From Plasmodium malariae (taxonomy: Eukaryota; Apicomplexa; Aconoidasida; Haemosporida; Plasmodiidae): DNA of 64,000 nucleotides. Under the pieces are notes generated by a model. The model ran no database searches and was not told where the DNA came from. It was given only the letters and a program-made list of their open reading frames with translations. The stretch is taken from the NCBI RefSeq assembly GCF_900090045.1, contig NC_041775.1:967501-1031500 (forward strand), written 5' to 3'. Within the stretch, counting starts at the first letter, position 1. Each line of letters starts with the position of its first letter. A program made the position numbers and the translations under genes. Of the stretch, positions 32,136-45,255 are shown in pieces.

Positions 32136-35100
32136 ATGCTGAACTACAGTCTGAGCAACATATGCGGCTGCTTCTACACAGGGGGCAAAATTACCTTTAG
32201 CGAGGACGGCAATTCGTTATTTGTACCAGTAAGTAATAGAGTAAATGTATACGACTTAAATAGTAATAGTTGTAATACTATAGGATCAGAAGGGAAAAAT
32301 GACTTGAGGCATGTGATAATACACCCTCATATGGAGATAGCAATAACTATTGATAAATTTGAAAATGGATGTATTATTAATTTATTAAAAGATAAAGTGA
32401 TGTCAAGAATATTATTTAAATCTAAAACTGGTGTAGTAACTGCATTTAATTATAACAGTATTTTTACTCCTCAAGAAGAACAAGATTCTGTTAATTGTGC
32501 TTTGTTTACACATGATGGTAATTATTTTCTTGTTGGAATAGGTAGAAGAGTTGTTATTTGGAAAAGCCCTACTAAAGATAATAATTATAAACTAATTAAA
32601 CACAATGATATATGTTACCATTCTTTAAATATTACTTCTATTGATATTTCTGAAGATGACCAATTTTTTTTATCAACTTCGTATGACTTAACCATAAGGA
32701 TACACACTGTACAAAGGAGAAAGAATGTAAGACCCACTGTTTTGAGTGGAAACAAAACGACAATTATCGCTGCATTTTTTTCGAAAAATCGGGATTATAT
32801 TTTTAGCATTAACAAGTCAGGAGTTATTATCGTGTGGTCTTATGGGTTGGTTAGCGCTGAAGGGGGGGCGTCCCAGGAGGAGGATGACGAGGGAGTAGTG
32901 AAGGAAGATGAGAAAGTAGGGATGGAAGAAGATACAACGGATGAGAAGGAGGCAGATAAGAAGGTGGAAATGAGGGTAGATAAGACAGGCGAAATGGGTG
33001 TAGATAAGACAGGCGAAATGGGTGTAGATAGGACGGACGAGTTGGAGGAAGTCAGGACGGACGAGTTGGAGGAAGTTAGGACGGACGAGTTGGAGGAAGT
33101 TAGGACGGACGAGTTGGAGGAAGTTAGGACGGACGAGTTGAAAGTGAGTCGTGGGGGATACCTGAGGAAAAGACGTGTGACTCAAGGGAAAGCGTTCGAA
33201 AAAAGGTGGAGCTACAAAAAAATATACTTTTGCAATCAAGAGAAGAACGAAGAAGTAGTGAGGGCATGTTTCAACAAAGAACACGATTTGTTTGTGATAG
33301 CTTATTCGAACGGTAGGTTTGGCATTTATAACGCCCCTGAGATGGTATCTCTTTACAATATTAGTATTAGCACAAATACGATTGATGATATTGCAATTAG
33401 TAAGGATGGACAATGGATTGCATTAGCTGAATCAAATAATGGAAGTGTAATAATATGGGAATGGAAAAGTGAAAGTTATGTATTAAAACAAAGTACAACA
33501 AGTAAATGCGTAAAATGTGTGAAATTTTCACCAATAATTAGTCATTTAAAAATAGGAAGTAACATTGTTGATAATACAAATGCATATCATGAGTCAGATA
33601 ATTTTACTAGTAAATTTGTTATAGTAACAGGGAATGAAGATGGTACTATAAAATTATATGACTATTTATCTTTTCTTAATTTTGCTACATTTACCGCTCA
33701 TACGAATACTGTAACTGATATTTGTTTTTTGCCACAAGGAAATGCCTTCATTTCGTGTTCATTAGATGGTACAGTGCGGGCATTCGACCTGTTGAGATAT
33801 CGAAATTTTAAAGTGTACACAGTGGATTTTTTATCAGACGAGAATGAAGATAATAATTATATACAAACTAATGGTACCGAGTCAGAAATGGAAGAAGGAA
33901 AAAAAAAAAAAAAAAAAAAAAAATATATATATGAACAGGTCAGGTAAAAAAAATGTGGAAAAAAAATATAATGTTCAATTTTTGTGTGTAAATGTTAATA
34001 TAAGTGGAAACATTGTAGCAGCAGGTGGAAGAGGTAATGAATATATTGTATACATATGGAATGTTCAGACGGCAAAATGTATAGATAAATTATTTGGACA
34101 CAATTCACCTATAATTAAAATTTGTTTTAGTACCAGTTTAAAAAATGAGGGTGTTATAGCTAGCTGTTCATGGAGTAAAAATGTGTTAATATGGGATTTA
34201 TATGCAAGAAGAAATAAAGGAAGTAAATTTGAAGAAATTATAAATTCCCATGATATTTCATATATATGTTTTGATCCAAGAGGAAATGATATATTGGCAG
34301 TATGTACATTAAGTTGTAAAATTATTTTTTGGGATATATTAGTTCAAGAAATTGTTGGAACAATAGAAGGTGCTCGAGATATAAAAAGGGGTAGACTTCT
34401 TGGTGAGGAATTTTCATCAATTCCGAGATTGAATAAAAGGAGGAAAAAACATCATCAGTGTAGTGGTAATAATGATGATCAAGAGGATGGTGATAATTAC
34501 ATATATATGGATGACATGATAGATCAAGGAAATAACACTATAGCAAGCCAAAATTGTTATTTTACATGTATAGATTATATACACAATGGAAATTACATAA
34601 TAGGGTGTGCAAACTGTAGTGTTTCCTTATACATTTATGATACAAATTTATTCTTGCTTATTAAAATAATTGATCTAACAAAAAATTACTGTGTTGACGG
34701 TATTAAAAGAGAAATATCAACAAGATATATAACAACAGAAGGAAAACATATTTATGAGTATGATTTGAGTGATGAAGAGGGGGATATTTATTTGGATAAA
34801 TACAAAATTGTGAATAGGAAAAAAAAACAAAATTTATTGCCTGGTCAGGTAAATGAAAATTATATAAATAATAAATTTAAAAAATATAAATTTAGTTTAA
34901 ACTATTTGGATATATCAGGAGATGATAGACATATTGCTGTTGCATGTAGCATGGGTTTATATGTTTTTACAAAAGATTTTCAATATCAGTATATACCAAA
35001 TTTTAAAAACATGTACAAAGGTTTGATAATTCCTCTTACTTATGAGCCAAAATATTTAACACAGAATGTAAATTTGCAAAATTTAAAAAATTCGTTAAAA

Positions 35101-35580
35101 AAAAATGAATATATTAAGGCATTTATTCTATGTTTAGCATTAAATAATTATGAAAACATTTTAGAAGTATACGAAAAGATACCATATAATATAATACCTC
35201 TGTGTGTAAAAATTTTAACAAAGCCCTTTTTATTTATTTTAATGAATTTTATCAAAACCTTGTTACTTAATGACACTATTAAACATATCCATTTGCATTT
35301 GTATTATCTTAATTCTCTTTTTACAATTCATTTTAATGCTTTTCTAAATAGCGATTTTTATAACAAAACAAAAAATAATAAAAATATCAATAAGAATGAT
35401 GAAAACACGGCCTCAAGGATGACAACCAGTTTGCACACTTCGGACGAGTTCAGGACTGCTCTCTTGTTAATCCTCAAGCAGATATTCGTGGTTTACAATG
35501 GGCTCCAGTACCTCTACAGCAACAATATCAACGTATTGAAGTTTTTGTGCCTGGGGGGCGAGCCGGCGAGCCAGTTGTAG
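32136..35580 (+). CDS. PWP2: Periodic tryptophan protein 2 (PWP2/UTP1), frame broken at a poly(A) tract
   Basis: WD40 protein of the UTP-B part of the small-subunit processome, needed for 18S rRNA maturation in the nucleolus. The start at 32136 (MLNYSLSNICGCFYTGGKIT) aligns with the PWP2 N-terminus (SNLLGTVYxxGNITFSDDG). The first frame ends at 33947 shortly after a run of 25 A (33899-33923). The homologous continuation (NVQFLCVNVNISGNIVAAGG, then WD repeats VYIWNVQTAKCIDKLFGHNS and so on) is in the +1 frame and runs to 35580. Removing one A, or adding two, restores one protein of about 1147 aa; yeast Pwp2 is 923. The C-terminal third (KNEYIKAFILCLALNNYENI to FVVYNGLQYL) fits the Utp12 domain. 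A charged insert with TDELEEVR repeats lies inside the first propeller. No convincing intron explains the shift, so a homopolymer sequencing error is the likeliest cause, with real slippage an alternative. Confidence 0.88.
33000..33146 (+). repeat. Coding repeat (TDELEEVR)n in PWP2
   Basis: A 24-bp in-frame unit encoding TDELEEVR occurs four times, preceded by two DKTGEMGV units. It forms an acidic loop inserted between WD repeats. Confidence 0.9.
33899..33923 (+). other. Poly(A) run at the PWP2 frame break
   Basis: Twenty-five A residues encode Lys in either frame and sit exactly where the PWP2 reading frame changes from the upstream to the +1 frame. Downstream, the upstream frame stops within eight codons. 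Confidence 0.85.
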
Positions 35581-35884
35581 AGAACCGCAATTCCCATGTG
35601 GGCGTACACACGTGAGTACATTCATACGTACATACGCTTGTGTGCGTATTTATGTTTTTCCCCCCCTCCCTTAAAAGGAACAATTTGTTTCAGTGTTTGT
35701 TCCCCATAGCAGCTTGAATTTAAACGGTAAAGAAGTTTTCGAATAGGAGTAGAGTGCCCGCATAAACAACAGATTCATAAATAAATTGCGAAAATAAACT
35801 GCGCAAGTATATGGTGCAAATATCTGCGCGTAATTTTCTCATCTCCATTTTTATTCAATTGTTTTTTATTTTGCGTTGTCGGTT

Positions 35885-36030
35885 TTTGCCAATATATTCC
35901 AATATATTCCAACTTATTCCAGTTTAGCTCAGTTTATTCCAATATATTCCAATTCATTCCAGTTTATTCCATTTTATTCCAGATTATTCCATTTTATTCC
36001 AGTTTATTCCAGTTTAGCTCAGTTTATTTC
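35885..36030. repeat. About 10-bp array (agtttattcc and relatives)
   Basis: Imperfect decamers ending ttcc or agctc run for about 145 bases; open frames across it are repeat-driven. Confidence 0.8.
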
Positions 36031-36354
36031 AATATTTTCCCATTTTTTTATATTTTGTGTTGTCCTATTGCCCCCATTTTTTTTCTGTCAAACTATACCC
36101 TTTTTTAGGGGTTTCCTTTGTTCATACATTTACGTACATTTTTAAATCTCTTTTCTGAAAAGTTCTTTATACGTATAAATGTTCATTTTAAAACGGACAT
36201 GAGTTATGCAGCAAGTGGGAATAAGGACTATTATGTTTTATTTATTTTGTTGTATCTTTTACCTCTGTTGCTTCTTTTGCCAGATTCATAACCTTTGGTA
36301 ATTTGTAAGTCCCCCCTTGGTGCGGGAAGGTAACAGAAGGGAAAGGATTGAGCA

Positions 36355-36720
36355 TGAAGTAGTTTTACAAAAATGTATATTGTTAAGCGGTATACACAAT
36401 TGTACATGAAGCGGTTTTACAAAAATGTACATTGTTAAGCGGTATACACAATTGTACATGAAGCGGTTTTACAAAAATGTACATTGTTAAGCGGTATACA
36501 CAATTGTACATGAAGCGGTTTTACAAAAATGTACATTGTTAAGCGGTATACACAATTGTACATGAAGCGGTTTTACAAAAATGTACATTGTTAAGCGGTA
36601 TACACAATTGTACATGAAGCGGTTTTACAAAAATGTACATTGTTAAGCGGTATACACAATTGTACATGAAGCGGTTTGACAAAAATGTACATTGTTAAGA
36701 GGTAATAACACAATTGTGCA
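36355..36720. repeat. 52-bp minisatellite, about six units
   Basis: Highly conserved 52-bp units contain gaagcggttttacaaaaatg, then tacattgttaagcgg, then tatacacaattgtacat. The first copy has agtagtttt and atattg; the last copies diverge (gtttgac, gaggtaataac). Two aagcgg words and the palindromic acaattgt occur in each unit. Confidence 0.95.
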
Positions 36721-37397
36721 TTTTTAAACGGAAAAACACAATTGCACACTTGTACGCTTTTTTTTTTTTTTTTTTTTTTTTTTTTTCTTTTTGAGTACAT
36801 TGCTCAAGTTAGAATCTTATTTTAAAACATTACGCGAAAGAAGGAAAAAGAAAAAGTTAAAGTTCCGCGTGTTCGAACAGCATATGCTTGATCATTTAGT
36901 CATGCATTTGTGTTTGTGTTTGTTTATATATATATACATGGTTGCATGTGTGTGCACAAAAAGATGAGGTATGAGTGGTAAATGCTCTTACTGAAGGTGA
37001 AAAGAGGGGGAAAAAAACGGGGTTAATCCTTTCAAAAAAAATATTATATTGTATGTATACACAATACATCATACGTATATGTGCACACAAGATTATACAG
37101 ATAGGCCTGGATGTGAATTCTATATGTACACCTTCTTCTTCATTTGTGAAGAATATCGATACAGTGTTGGTGGAAATTTGTATAGGCACTTAAAAATTAA
37201 TTTTCCTTTTACAGCTTTTACACCTGTACTTGTTTCATGAGGTCCTATATTTCTCGTATTTCGTCAATGTGAACTTCGAAACATCTGTCAATCTGAACTT
37301 CTCCAATTATATCCTTTTTTTTTTTTTTTTTTTTGCTGGCCCCACCTTCCCCCAGAAATATTTTCCTAATTTGCATAGTTATAAATGCATGCATAAT

Positions 37398-38060
37398 CTA
37401 CATATCAACGAAACGGAGGTAAGGCTTCTTAGACGGTACGCTGACCTTTTGCACTTCCTTTGAAAAAATTTTCGGGATGTCTATATCGGGGAGAGTTGGT
37501 AAAACGCAACATTTATCCCCTTCGTTCCAGTTAACAGGAGTAGCAACTTGATGTTTGTCCGTAAGCTGTAAAGATTTTAAAACCCTCAAAAGTTCAAGGG
37601 CATTTCTTCCAGTTGTAGCTGGATATAATAAAGTTGCTTTAACAATTTTATGCGGAGAAATAAAAAAAACGCACCTACAAGTTAATGGTAGTCCATCTAT
37701 ATTTTTTTCCTTTTCATCCATAATTTTTAACTTTGTAGCTAATTCTCTTGATTCATCACAGACTATTGGAATTTTCCATTCATCCAATTTTCCATAATGT
37801 TTAATATCATCAATCCATTTTTCATGGGACTCTTTAGAATTACAACTGAACCCTACTAACTTACAATCATTTTTTAAAAATTCTTTATTCATTTTTCCTA
37901 ATTCAGCAAGTTCAGTGGTACATACCGGGGTAAAGTCGTTTGGATGACTAAACAGAATTACCCAGCTGCTTCCAATATATTTGTACAGATCAAACTCACC
38001 ATCTACTCCTGACGCAGTAGCAGTGAAGTTAGGAAAGGTGGATCCTAGGTGGTACGCCAT
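37398..38060 (-). CDS. 1-CysPrx: 1-Cys peroxiredoxin (Prx6 type)
   Basis: Cytosolic thiol peroxidase of 220 aa. The peroxidatic site is complete: [12 protein letters not shown] with Cys47, Thr44 and Pro40 in the family positions. The C-terminal arm typical of Prx6-like enzymes follows ([17 protein letters not shown], then [10 protein letters not shown]). [15 protein letters not shown] and PATTGRN carry the conserved Arg residues. Cys130-range and late Cys residues (for example KCC) are not at the position of a 2-Cys resolving cysteine, so a 1-Cys mechanism is expected. The gene is a single exon with no targeting extension, so a cytosolic location is inferred. It is convergent with PWP2 and divergent from the AP2 gene. 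Confidence 0.96.
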   Translation of the reverse strand: MAYHLGSTFPNFTATASGVDGEFDLYKYIGSSWVILFSHPNDFTPVCTTELAELGKMNKEFLKNDCKLVGFSCNSKESHEKWIDDIKHYGKLDEWKIPIVCDESRELATKLKIMDEKEKNIDGLPLTCRCVFFISPHKIVKATLLYPATTGRNALELLRVLKSLQLTDKHQVATPVNWNEGDKCCVLPTLPDIDIPKIFSKEVQKVSVPSKKPYLRFVDM

Positions 38061-38309
38061 GTTGGTGTGGGTTCGTTATGCGGTTCGTTATTTTGGTGTA
38101 CTTTGCTTTATCTTGAAGTATTTTTTTGCTCTACGTTTTCTTAATCAGTGCCGTAAGGAGTTCGATATGCCGCGCGTTTGTAGACTCTTCCTGTTCCTCT
38201 TCCTGTTCCTCTTCTTTTCCTTCTTCTTGTCCCTCTACGTCTTCTTCTTTCTCTTCTTTTTTTTGTAACTTTGCACGCAATGCTCTCACAGCACTTTGTC
38301 GGAGGTGGT

Positions 38310-38376
38310 AAAGAGTATGTATGTACGTACGTATATATGTATGTGTGTGTGTATACATATATATATACATATATAT

Positions 38377-38414
<38 letters not shown>

Positions 38415-38415
38415 G
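38310..38415. repeat. GTAT/TATA microsatellite block
   Basis: Mixed gtatgtac, gtgtgtgtat and long (TA)n runs. Confidence 0.9.
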
Positions 38416-39374
38416 CGCATGTTAATACATGCCCAAAGGCAGTTATCTTCACCCAGAATTTGGTGAAATTCTACTCAGAAAAAAACGTATAACTGCAGCA
38501 GGGGGGGGAAAAAAAAATAAAATAAAATAAAAAATAAAATAATAATAAATAAAAAATTAAAAACGAAATAATGTTATTAGAGATACATAAAAATGAATAG
38601 AAAGAATTAAACTAACTGAAGATAATAAAATAAATTAAACAAAATAAGAGAAAAAAAAAAAAAAAAAAAAATGAAGCCCTACTACTCTTGGCTGTTAACA
38701 TTTGGAACGGCATTAAAAGAAAAAGGAAAAAAAATATACCACTAAAAGTTGTACATAATATTATTATAACATATATCTATATATACCTATATATATATAT
38801 ATATATAAATATATATATATGGCATTTATACAACTAAGTAAGTGCATGTTAAAGGCAATTTGAAGAATGATAGTGTAATATATGTTCATGCGAAGAGGAA
38901 TAAAACCCAGGAGGGGGAGATGTTGAAATAGTTTTTGCAAAATGGAATGAAGAGAATGTAGAATTGCGAATCTTCTTGCAGATACGTGCAGAGAAAAAAT
39001 ATATTGCCCTTTTATATTTGCATAAATGTGGAAGGTAATATTCTGCTTATATTTTTTTGTAAAAAAAAGGAACAACAATTTGGAAGCTTTGCACAATGCT
39101 ATCATGAATGTATGGGTATTACCAATATGTAAACAATTTTTTAGTACCCATAAATGCACCGTTGTAGTGGACTTGCAAAAGCCCCCACCCACCCCCAAAC
39201 CAAAATGGATTGAGGAATTGTTCCAAATTTTTTTTTGCAAAGGAATACCATCTGGTAATAGTTAAAATTTGGGGACTCACGTGATGATTCTCTACATTTT
39301 TAAAAAATTTATTTTTTTTTAACTAATGAATGGAAGGTGATAAATAAGATGAGGTAAGTAAATTAAAACTTAAA

Positions 39375-39475
39375 TACGTACATACGTACATACATACGTA
39401 CATACATACGTACATGCATACATACATGCATACATACATGCATACATACATGCATACATACATGCATGTGTGCAT
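39375..39475. repeat. CATACATA/TACG array
   Basis: Tetra-based units catacatacgta passing into catacatacatg over about 100 bases. Confidence 0.9.
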
Positions 39476-40051
39476 ATATATTTATATATACTCCCTTCTG
39501 GGTGCAGAAGATACTAAAGGGGCATCATATCTTTCGTGGATATTACTAAAAAGGGTTCTACATTTTTTTTAGAATATACATGGGTAATCATTGGAAGGAA
39601 AACGATGGAAACCAAGTTACCCACTCGTGAGGGAATAACGCATACATGTGTACAAGTACATGAACATATATAAATGTATATGTGTGTATGTATATTTAGG
39701 TGAGGCATATTTTTGCGCTTTTACAAAAGAACAGGCTGACTGCGTGAAGGAGTTATGTTGAAATGTTTGAGCGGAAATTTATAAAATTATCAAAAGAAAT
39801 AAAAGGAAAAATAAAGTAAACAAAGGGAGAAAAAAAATAAAGAAAAAATAAGATGATAACCTATTTATGCAAAGATTAACTAAGAAATACATATCTGCAT
39901 ACATAATAACGGTTTAAATGTCCAATGAACAAATTTCTCCATATTCTTATTAATATGTACAAGTACAAAAGCATGTACGTTTTAAGAAGGATAGATATTT
40001 TGCTTTCTTATGAGCAATAATGCATTGTATTTTAGGCGAATCATGTTATTG

Positions 40052-40085
<34 letters not shown>

Positions 40086-40797
40086 CTACCTCTCCCTCTA
40101 TTTTTATGTATATATCTCTTTTTATTTCCATTTATAGTTCCATTTATATTTAGAATTTTATTTCCTTTTAAAGTTCGTTTTATAGTTTCATTTCCTAATT
40201 CCAGTTAATACCCCTGTTATTCTGTTTTTTTGCACTTTGGCTTTTTTCATATGTAACATATACATAAGTACACACATAAACAATCCATATAATTAGGGGG
40301 GGGGCGTCCGCACTCACACACGCACTTGAACATGTGCATACACACAAAATTATTATTGTCACTATAACTTATGTAGGTGAGAAAAAGAAGAAAAGAAAAA
40401 AGAAAAAATGAAATCAAATTTGATGAGACTTGATAAGATATGACGGGATGAAATGAAATAACCTGAAACAACAGGAAATATGTATGAAATAACGAAGGAG
40501 TCCCTCATTTTTTTTTTTTTTTTTTTTTTTTTTTATAGAAGAAATAAAAATAATTTTGGAGTTAAAAAAAGATTATCAATATATAAAAAATTTCATTTCC
40601 TCATACAAATAATATCAAATTGTTTGTTGAACTTTTTAAATTTGATTTTAAATGATATAGAACACAAAAAACAGAAACAAATGTATATTGGCGACTTTGA
40701 ATGAATGCTATTGTACGCATACGAAAACGAAGAGAAAAAGAAAAAAAAAAAAAAACAGCCATGAAAGAGAAACATGAAGAAGATACAAATGGACATA

Positions 40798-40969
40798 AAT
40801 ATATGTATATATGTATATATGTATATATGTATATATGTATATATGTATATATGTATATATATATAGATATATAGATATATAGATATATAGATAGATATGG
40901 ATACATGATTATGTGAACACATGTGTACATATGCAGTATTACGTTGACGCATATCTATATATCTATATA

Positions 40970-41010
<41 letters not shown>
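40798..41010. repeat. Two TATA-rich arrays (TATATATG and TATATATC)
   Basis: An octamer run tatatatg at 40798-40860 changes to atagatat units to 40905; a second block, atatctat then (AT)n, lies at 40950-41008. Confidence 0.85.
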
Positions 41011-41639
41011 ATTTTTACCTTTGTGCTTCACTCCAGCGAAGGATGACCGCTGGGGAAAGGAGTACACATAATTTATGTATCTTCTGTGCACATTTTATAT
41101 TATGCTACTTCATTTTTAAGTACACTTAATTTTTTTTTTTTTTTTTTTTTTTTTAAGAATGAATTATTTCTTATACTTACATTTTTTTGTTGGTAAGAAC
41201 AAGTCGCGTAATATTCACTTGTGAGCTCTTGTCTTGATAGCTTTTCCATTTACATACATGTACTTGTATGCATATATATACATATATATTTATGCATATG
41301 TATATATATGTACACATATACATATGTATTTTTTTTTTTTGTTTTTTTGTGCGTTTTGGTAAATATATATATACATACATACACTTGTTTTATGAGCAAA
41401 TCCTTAAAAGATTATTCGTTTTTTGTATAATGTTAAGGATGTATTATGTATACGAATAATCGCATGGTATATCATGGATGGCCTTGCTCGAATACTATCA
41501 GGCATAGTACGTACAAAATAAAAAATTCATAGGTTTGAGATCCCTTTTTTTTTTTTTTTTTTTTTTTTACTCATATTTTTAAGAATATTAATAGAGTTAC
41601 ATTTCGAACGATATACAGACGTAAAAATATTTCTATTTT

Positions 41640-41815
41640 TTTCTTTTTATTTTTTCTTATGTTTTCCTTTCATTTTTTCTTTTTATTTTTTCTTTTTATT
41701 TTTTCTTTTTATTTTTTCTTTTTATTTTTTCTTTTTATTTTTTCTTTTCCATTTTTTCTTTTCCATTTTTTCTTTTCCATTTTTTCTTTTCCATTTTTTC
41801 TTTTCCCTTTTTTTA
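41640..41815. repeat. T-rich 13-bp array
   Basis: Units of ttttttcttttta change to ttttttcttttcc in the right half, giving spurious Phe-rich frames. Confidence 0.85.
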
Positions 41816-41984
41816 TTTTTAATGCCCCCCTTTTTTATATTTTAACAAAAACAAGTTAATTGTTAATAGTTTTACTTATACCATGCAGTTTACTGTTTCC
41901 TCGTTGCGTAAAATTGAGGTGCAATTTTTGGGTAATGTTAACTAATTCGTCCGATGGCATTGCGTATATATGTGCATATATACC

Positions 41985-42165
41985 TGAGTAAATGCATACA
42001 CAACTGTGTATATGCATACACAACTGTGTACATGCATACACAACTGTGTAAATACATACATAACTGCGTAAATGCATACATAACTGCGTAAATGCATACA
42101 TAACTGCGCAAATGCATACAGGTGTAAATGCTTATATACCTGTGCAAATGCATATACACTTGTAT
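41985..42165. repeat. 20-bp minisatellite (tgcatacacaactgtgtaca)n
   Basis: About eight units with acaactgtgta versus taactgcgta variants and two less regular copies at the right end. Confidence 0.9.
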
Positions 42166-44039
42166 GCATCCATTGTACATGAGAAATTTATTACCCCATA
42201 ATTCAATTAGAATTGTTTTTATGTGTCTACATATACGTAATAACAGGAGGTAAAGATGCTATGATGAATATATATGTAACACATTTCCATGAACATGTAT
42301 GAAGACATAAGTTTCCTTAAGTGAGCATGATATAATGTGTGCATTTGGAGTATTATGCCCCATTGTATAAAACCAGTTGAAGTATTATATTACATGTTTG
42401 TGTTTAATTTCATTTTTTGTTAATATATTTTTGATTAAAAGGATGAAAAATGTTTGTGTAATTTGAAAGTGCAGTGTATCTCTTTTTTTTTTCTTTTTTT
42501 TTTTTTCCCTTTATAATAACGTTTATGATGTCTTATGAAAATTTTTTTTTTTTTTTTTTTTTTTTTCCCATATAATAAGCTATAACAGTTCTGAAAACAA
42601 TATTTAAAGCTAAATGTATATGACCTGAAAAGAGTGCATAAAAAAATGCGTTAATAAATATTACACCGAGGAACATGTTTAACAGGCAGTGAAACGTTGC
42701 AAAAATGTACATGCATAAGCACGCGCGTATATATATACATTTATATACGTATATGTATGTACACATTTTAATTAGGACAATGTCATAATTAATATTATAC
42801 GAATAATTCTCACCATATTGCTATTTTTTTTTTTTTTTTTTTTTTTTTTTGTTGAAGATGGTTACTTTAAGTAGCTCCGCACCTTACTGATGTTTTCGTT
42901 CGTGCATATTTCCAACTAACAATCATTTTGAGACATAGGAAAATATAGTTTTTAGTGCTTTTTTTTTCATTTTTTTTGCTTTTTCTTTTTCATATATTTA
43001 TCCTTCTTATTGCCATTTTATTCCCTATCACGTATCGCACGTACACGTATTATTGAATATATATACATAAGATGAACACAATATACACGAGGATACAATA
43101 GTCCTTTGTTATTCATTTAGTATTTGAAAAAATGGAGAGAGGAAATTTTTTTTTTTTTTTTCATTCTTTCGCCGTCCTCCAACTTTTTTTTTTTTTTTCT
43201 CTCTCCATTTTTTACACGTAAAGTGATTACACGTGCTTGTAAATGTGTACTAATTTTTTTTTCATTAATTCAATGTTTTTTAATAGTTTACACTTTTTTG
43301 TTTGTTTTCCTCATATATATTTAAAAAAAAAAAAAAAAAAAAAGAATAAAGAATAAAGTATACGAATAAAGAAAAAAGAATAAAGTATACGAATAAAAAT
43401 AAGAAGAACGAGTATAATTAGTTAAGAAGAGGGGACTTACCCTTAAATTTATAAAAAGTTTATATTTACCTTTATTGGGCTCCTACGCAATATGGCACGT
43501 TTGTTTAGGTTACAGGTACATGTATATAAATAAATACATAAAGTACATATACGTACACTACATGTACGTACAATACATTTACATACAATACATTTACATG
43601 CAATACATATACAAACAATACATATGCATGTGCAATTTATTCGGTGTAAGAGCTGCTGATTAATGATAACGAAATGTACACACGGAAATGACATTTAAGG
43701 GAGATGAAGAAGTTTCTCCTTTTTTTCTCTTTCCTTACGATGGTAATTGTTATTATTACATGTACAAGTGTAAAGTAAAAGAAGTTTAAATAAACTTTAG
43801 AAATACGCCATATATGCACATATATGCAAATGTACGAATTGGACTGTATTTGTATACATTTACACGTGTATGTATTAATGTGTATTTGTGTGTTATAGCA
43901 TGTATTTATATGTATGCATTTGTATTGATATATATTTATGTGTTAGTATTTATGTGTTTGTGTTTATTCATATGAGTATTTATATGTACATGTGAATGCA
44001 TATATTCGCATGAACATATTTGCAAATACACGTACGAAA

Positions 44040-44215
44040 GTACACATTTGGATGTACAAATTTGAATATACACATTTGAATATACACATTTGAATATACA
44101 CATTTGAACATACACATTTGAACGTACACATTTGAATATATACATTTGAATATACACATTTGAACATACACATTTGAACGTACACATTTGAACGTACACA
44201 TGTTAGTATACCAAT
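44040..44215. repeat. 14-bp array (cacatttgaatata)n
   Basis: About twelve units, with gaatat, gaacat and gaacgt variants. Open Cys/Tyr/Phe-rich frames on the minus strand come from the repeat. Confidence 0.9.
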
Positions 44216-44351
44216 ACGAATACTTACATTTTGGTATAAACTTTTGAACACGCACGTATGAACATGTCAGAATTTTTTTTTCAAAAATAAATTTATTCCT
44301 ATCTTTTTACTAAGTACTGAAGTGTATTCCAATTTTTTTTTTTTTTTTTCC

Positions 44352-44570
44352 TTTTATTTATTTGTATATTTATTTGTATATTTATTTGTATATTTATTTG
44401 TATATTTATTTGTATATTTATTTGTATATTTATTTGTATATTTATTTTATTTGTATATTTATTTGTATATTTATTTGTATATTTATTTATATATTTATTT
44501 GTATATTTATTTGTATATTTATTTATATATTTATTTGTATATTTATTTGTATATTTATTTATATATTTTT
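44352..44570. repeat. 12-bp array (tatttgtatatt)n
   Basis: About eighteen units with an occasional tatttatatatt variant; one unit near 44440 is shortened. Confidence 0.9.
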
Positions 44571-45039
44571 ATTAATTTTAGGTGTATGTAAAATTATAAA
44601 TGTGCAAAAATATGTTAAGGAAAAAATGAATGACAATTTTTTTTTAATTATTTGTTTTTTATGTGTATTATTTATGAGAAATTTTTTGGTGTAAAATGTA
44701 GTAGCATATTTATAAATATGTAATATGAAATACATATATATAGATGAAGTACACATATATATGTATATATAAAATAGGCGTACATGTGTATTTATAAAGC
44801 ACACTTAAATGGGCATTTATAAAATAAGCCTATTACATGTGTGTATATGTAAAATATATTTATACGTGAACGTTTATTATTTAAATTAATATATAAATTT
44901 TATTAAAAAGGTTATTCCCCCCTCCCCATTTTTGCAAGTAGATATGTGCGTACATGTATATGTACATAAGATAGAATATACATAAATGCATGCGTAGGTT
45001 TGTGCATATAAGCGTGTGTGAAGATATATGCACATACAA

Positions 45040-45255
45040 GTGTATGTATATATATATGTGTATGTATATATATATGTGTATGTGTATATATATGTGTATA
45101 TGCATATATGTATGTGTATATGCGTATATGTATGTGTATATGCGTATATGTATGTGTATATGCGTATATGTATGTGTATATGTGTATATGTATGTGTATA
45201 TGCGTATATGTATGTGTATAGGCGTATATGAATGTGTATATGCGTATATGAATGT
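45040..45255. repeat. 20-bp array (tatgtgtatatgcgtatatg)n just upstream of the AP2 gene
   Basis: About nine units, merging at the left with a tatatatgtg microsatellite. The array ends roughly 90 bases before the AP2 start codon, so it is probably in its leader or promoter. Confidence 0.9.

Larger units (their letters stand above)
35581..37397. other. Convergent intergenic region between PWP2 and peroxiredoxin
   Basis: It holds an attcc-type array at 35885-36030, a 52-bp minisatellite at 36355-36720, poly(T) at 36759-36786 and 37316-37334, and otherwise unremarkable AT-rich sequence. No gene is seen. Confidence 0.65.

Noticed and set aside
39026..39265. Possible 79-residue protein on the plus strand
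   Set aside because: No homology pattern, weak start context and a similarly open minus frame; an RNA gene or nothing is as likely.
41985..42165. Regularly spaced repeats that could be mistaken for a CRISPR array
   Set aside because: Units are contiguous without unique spacers, and the DNA is eukaryotic.
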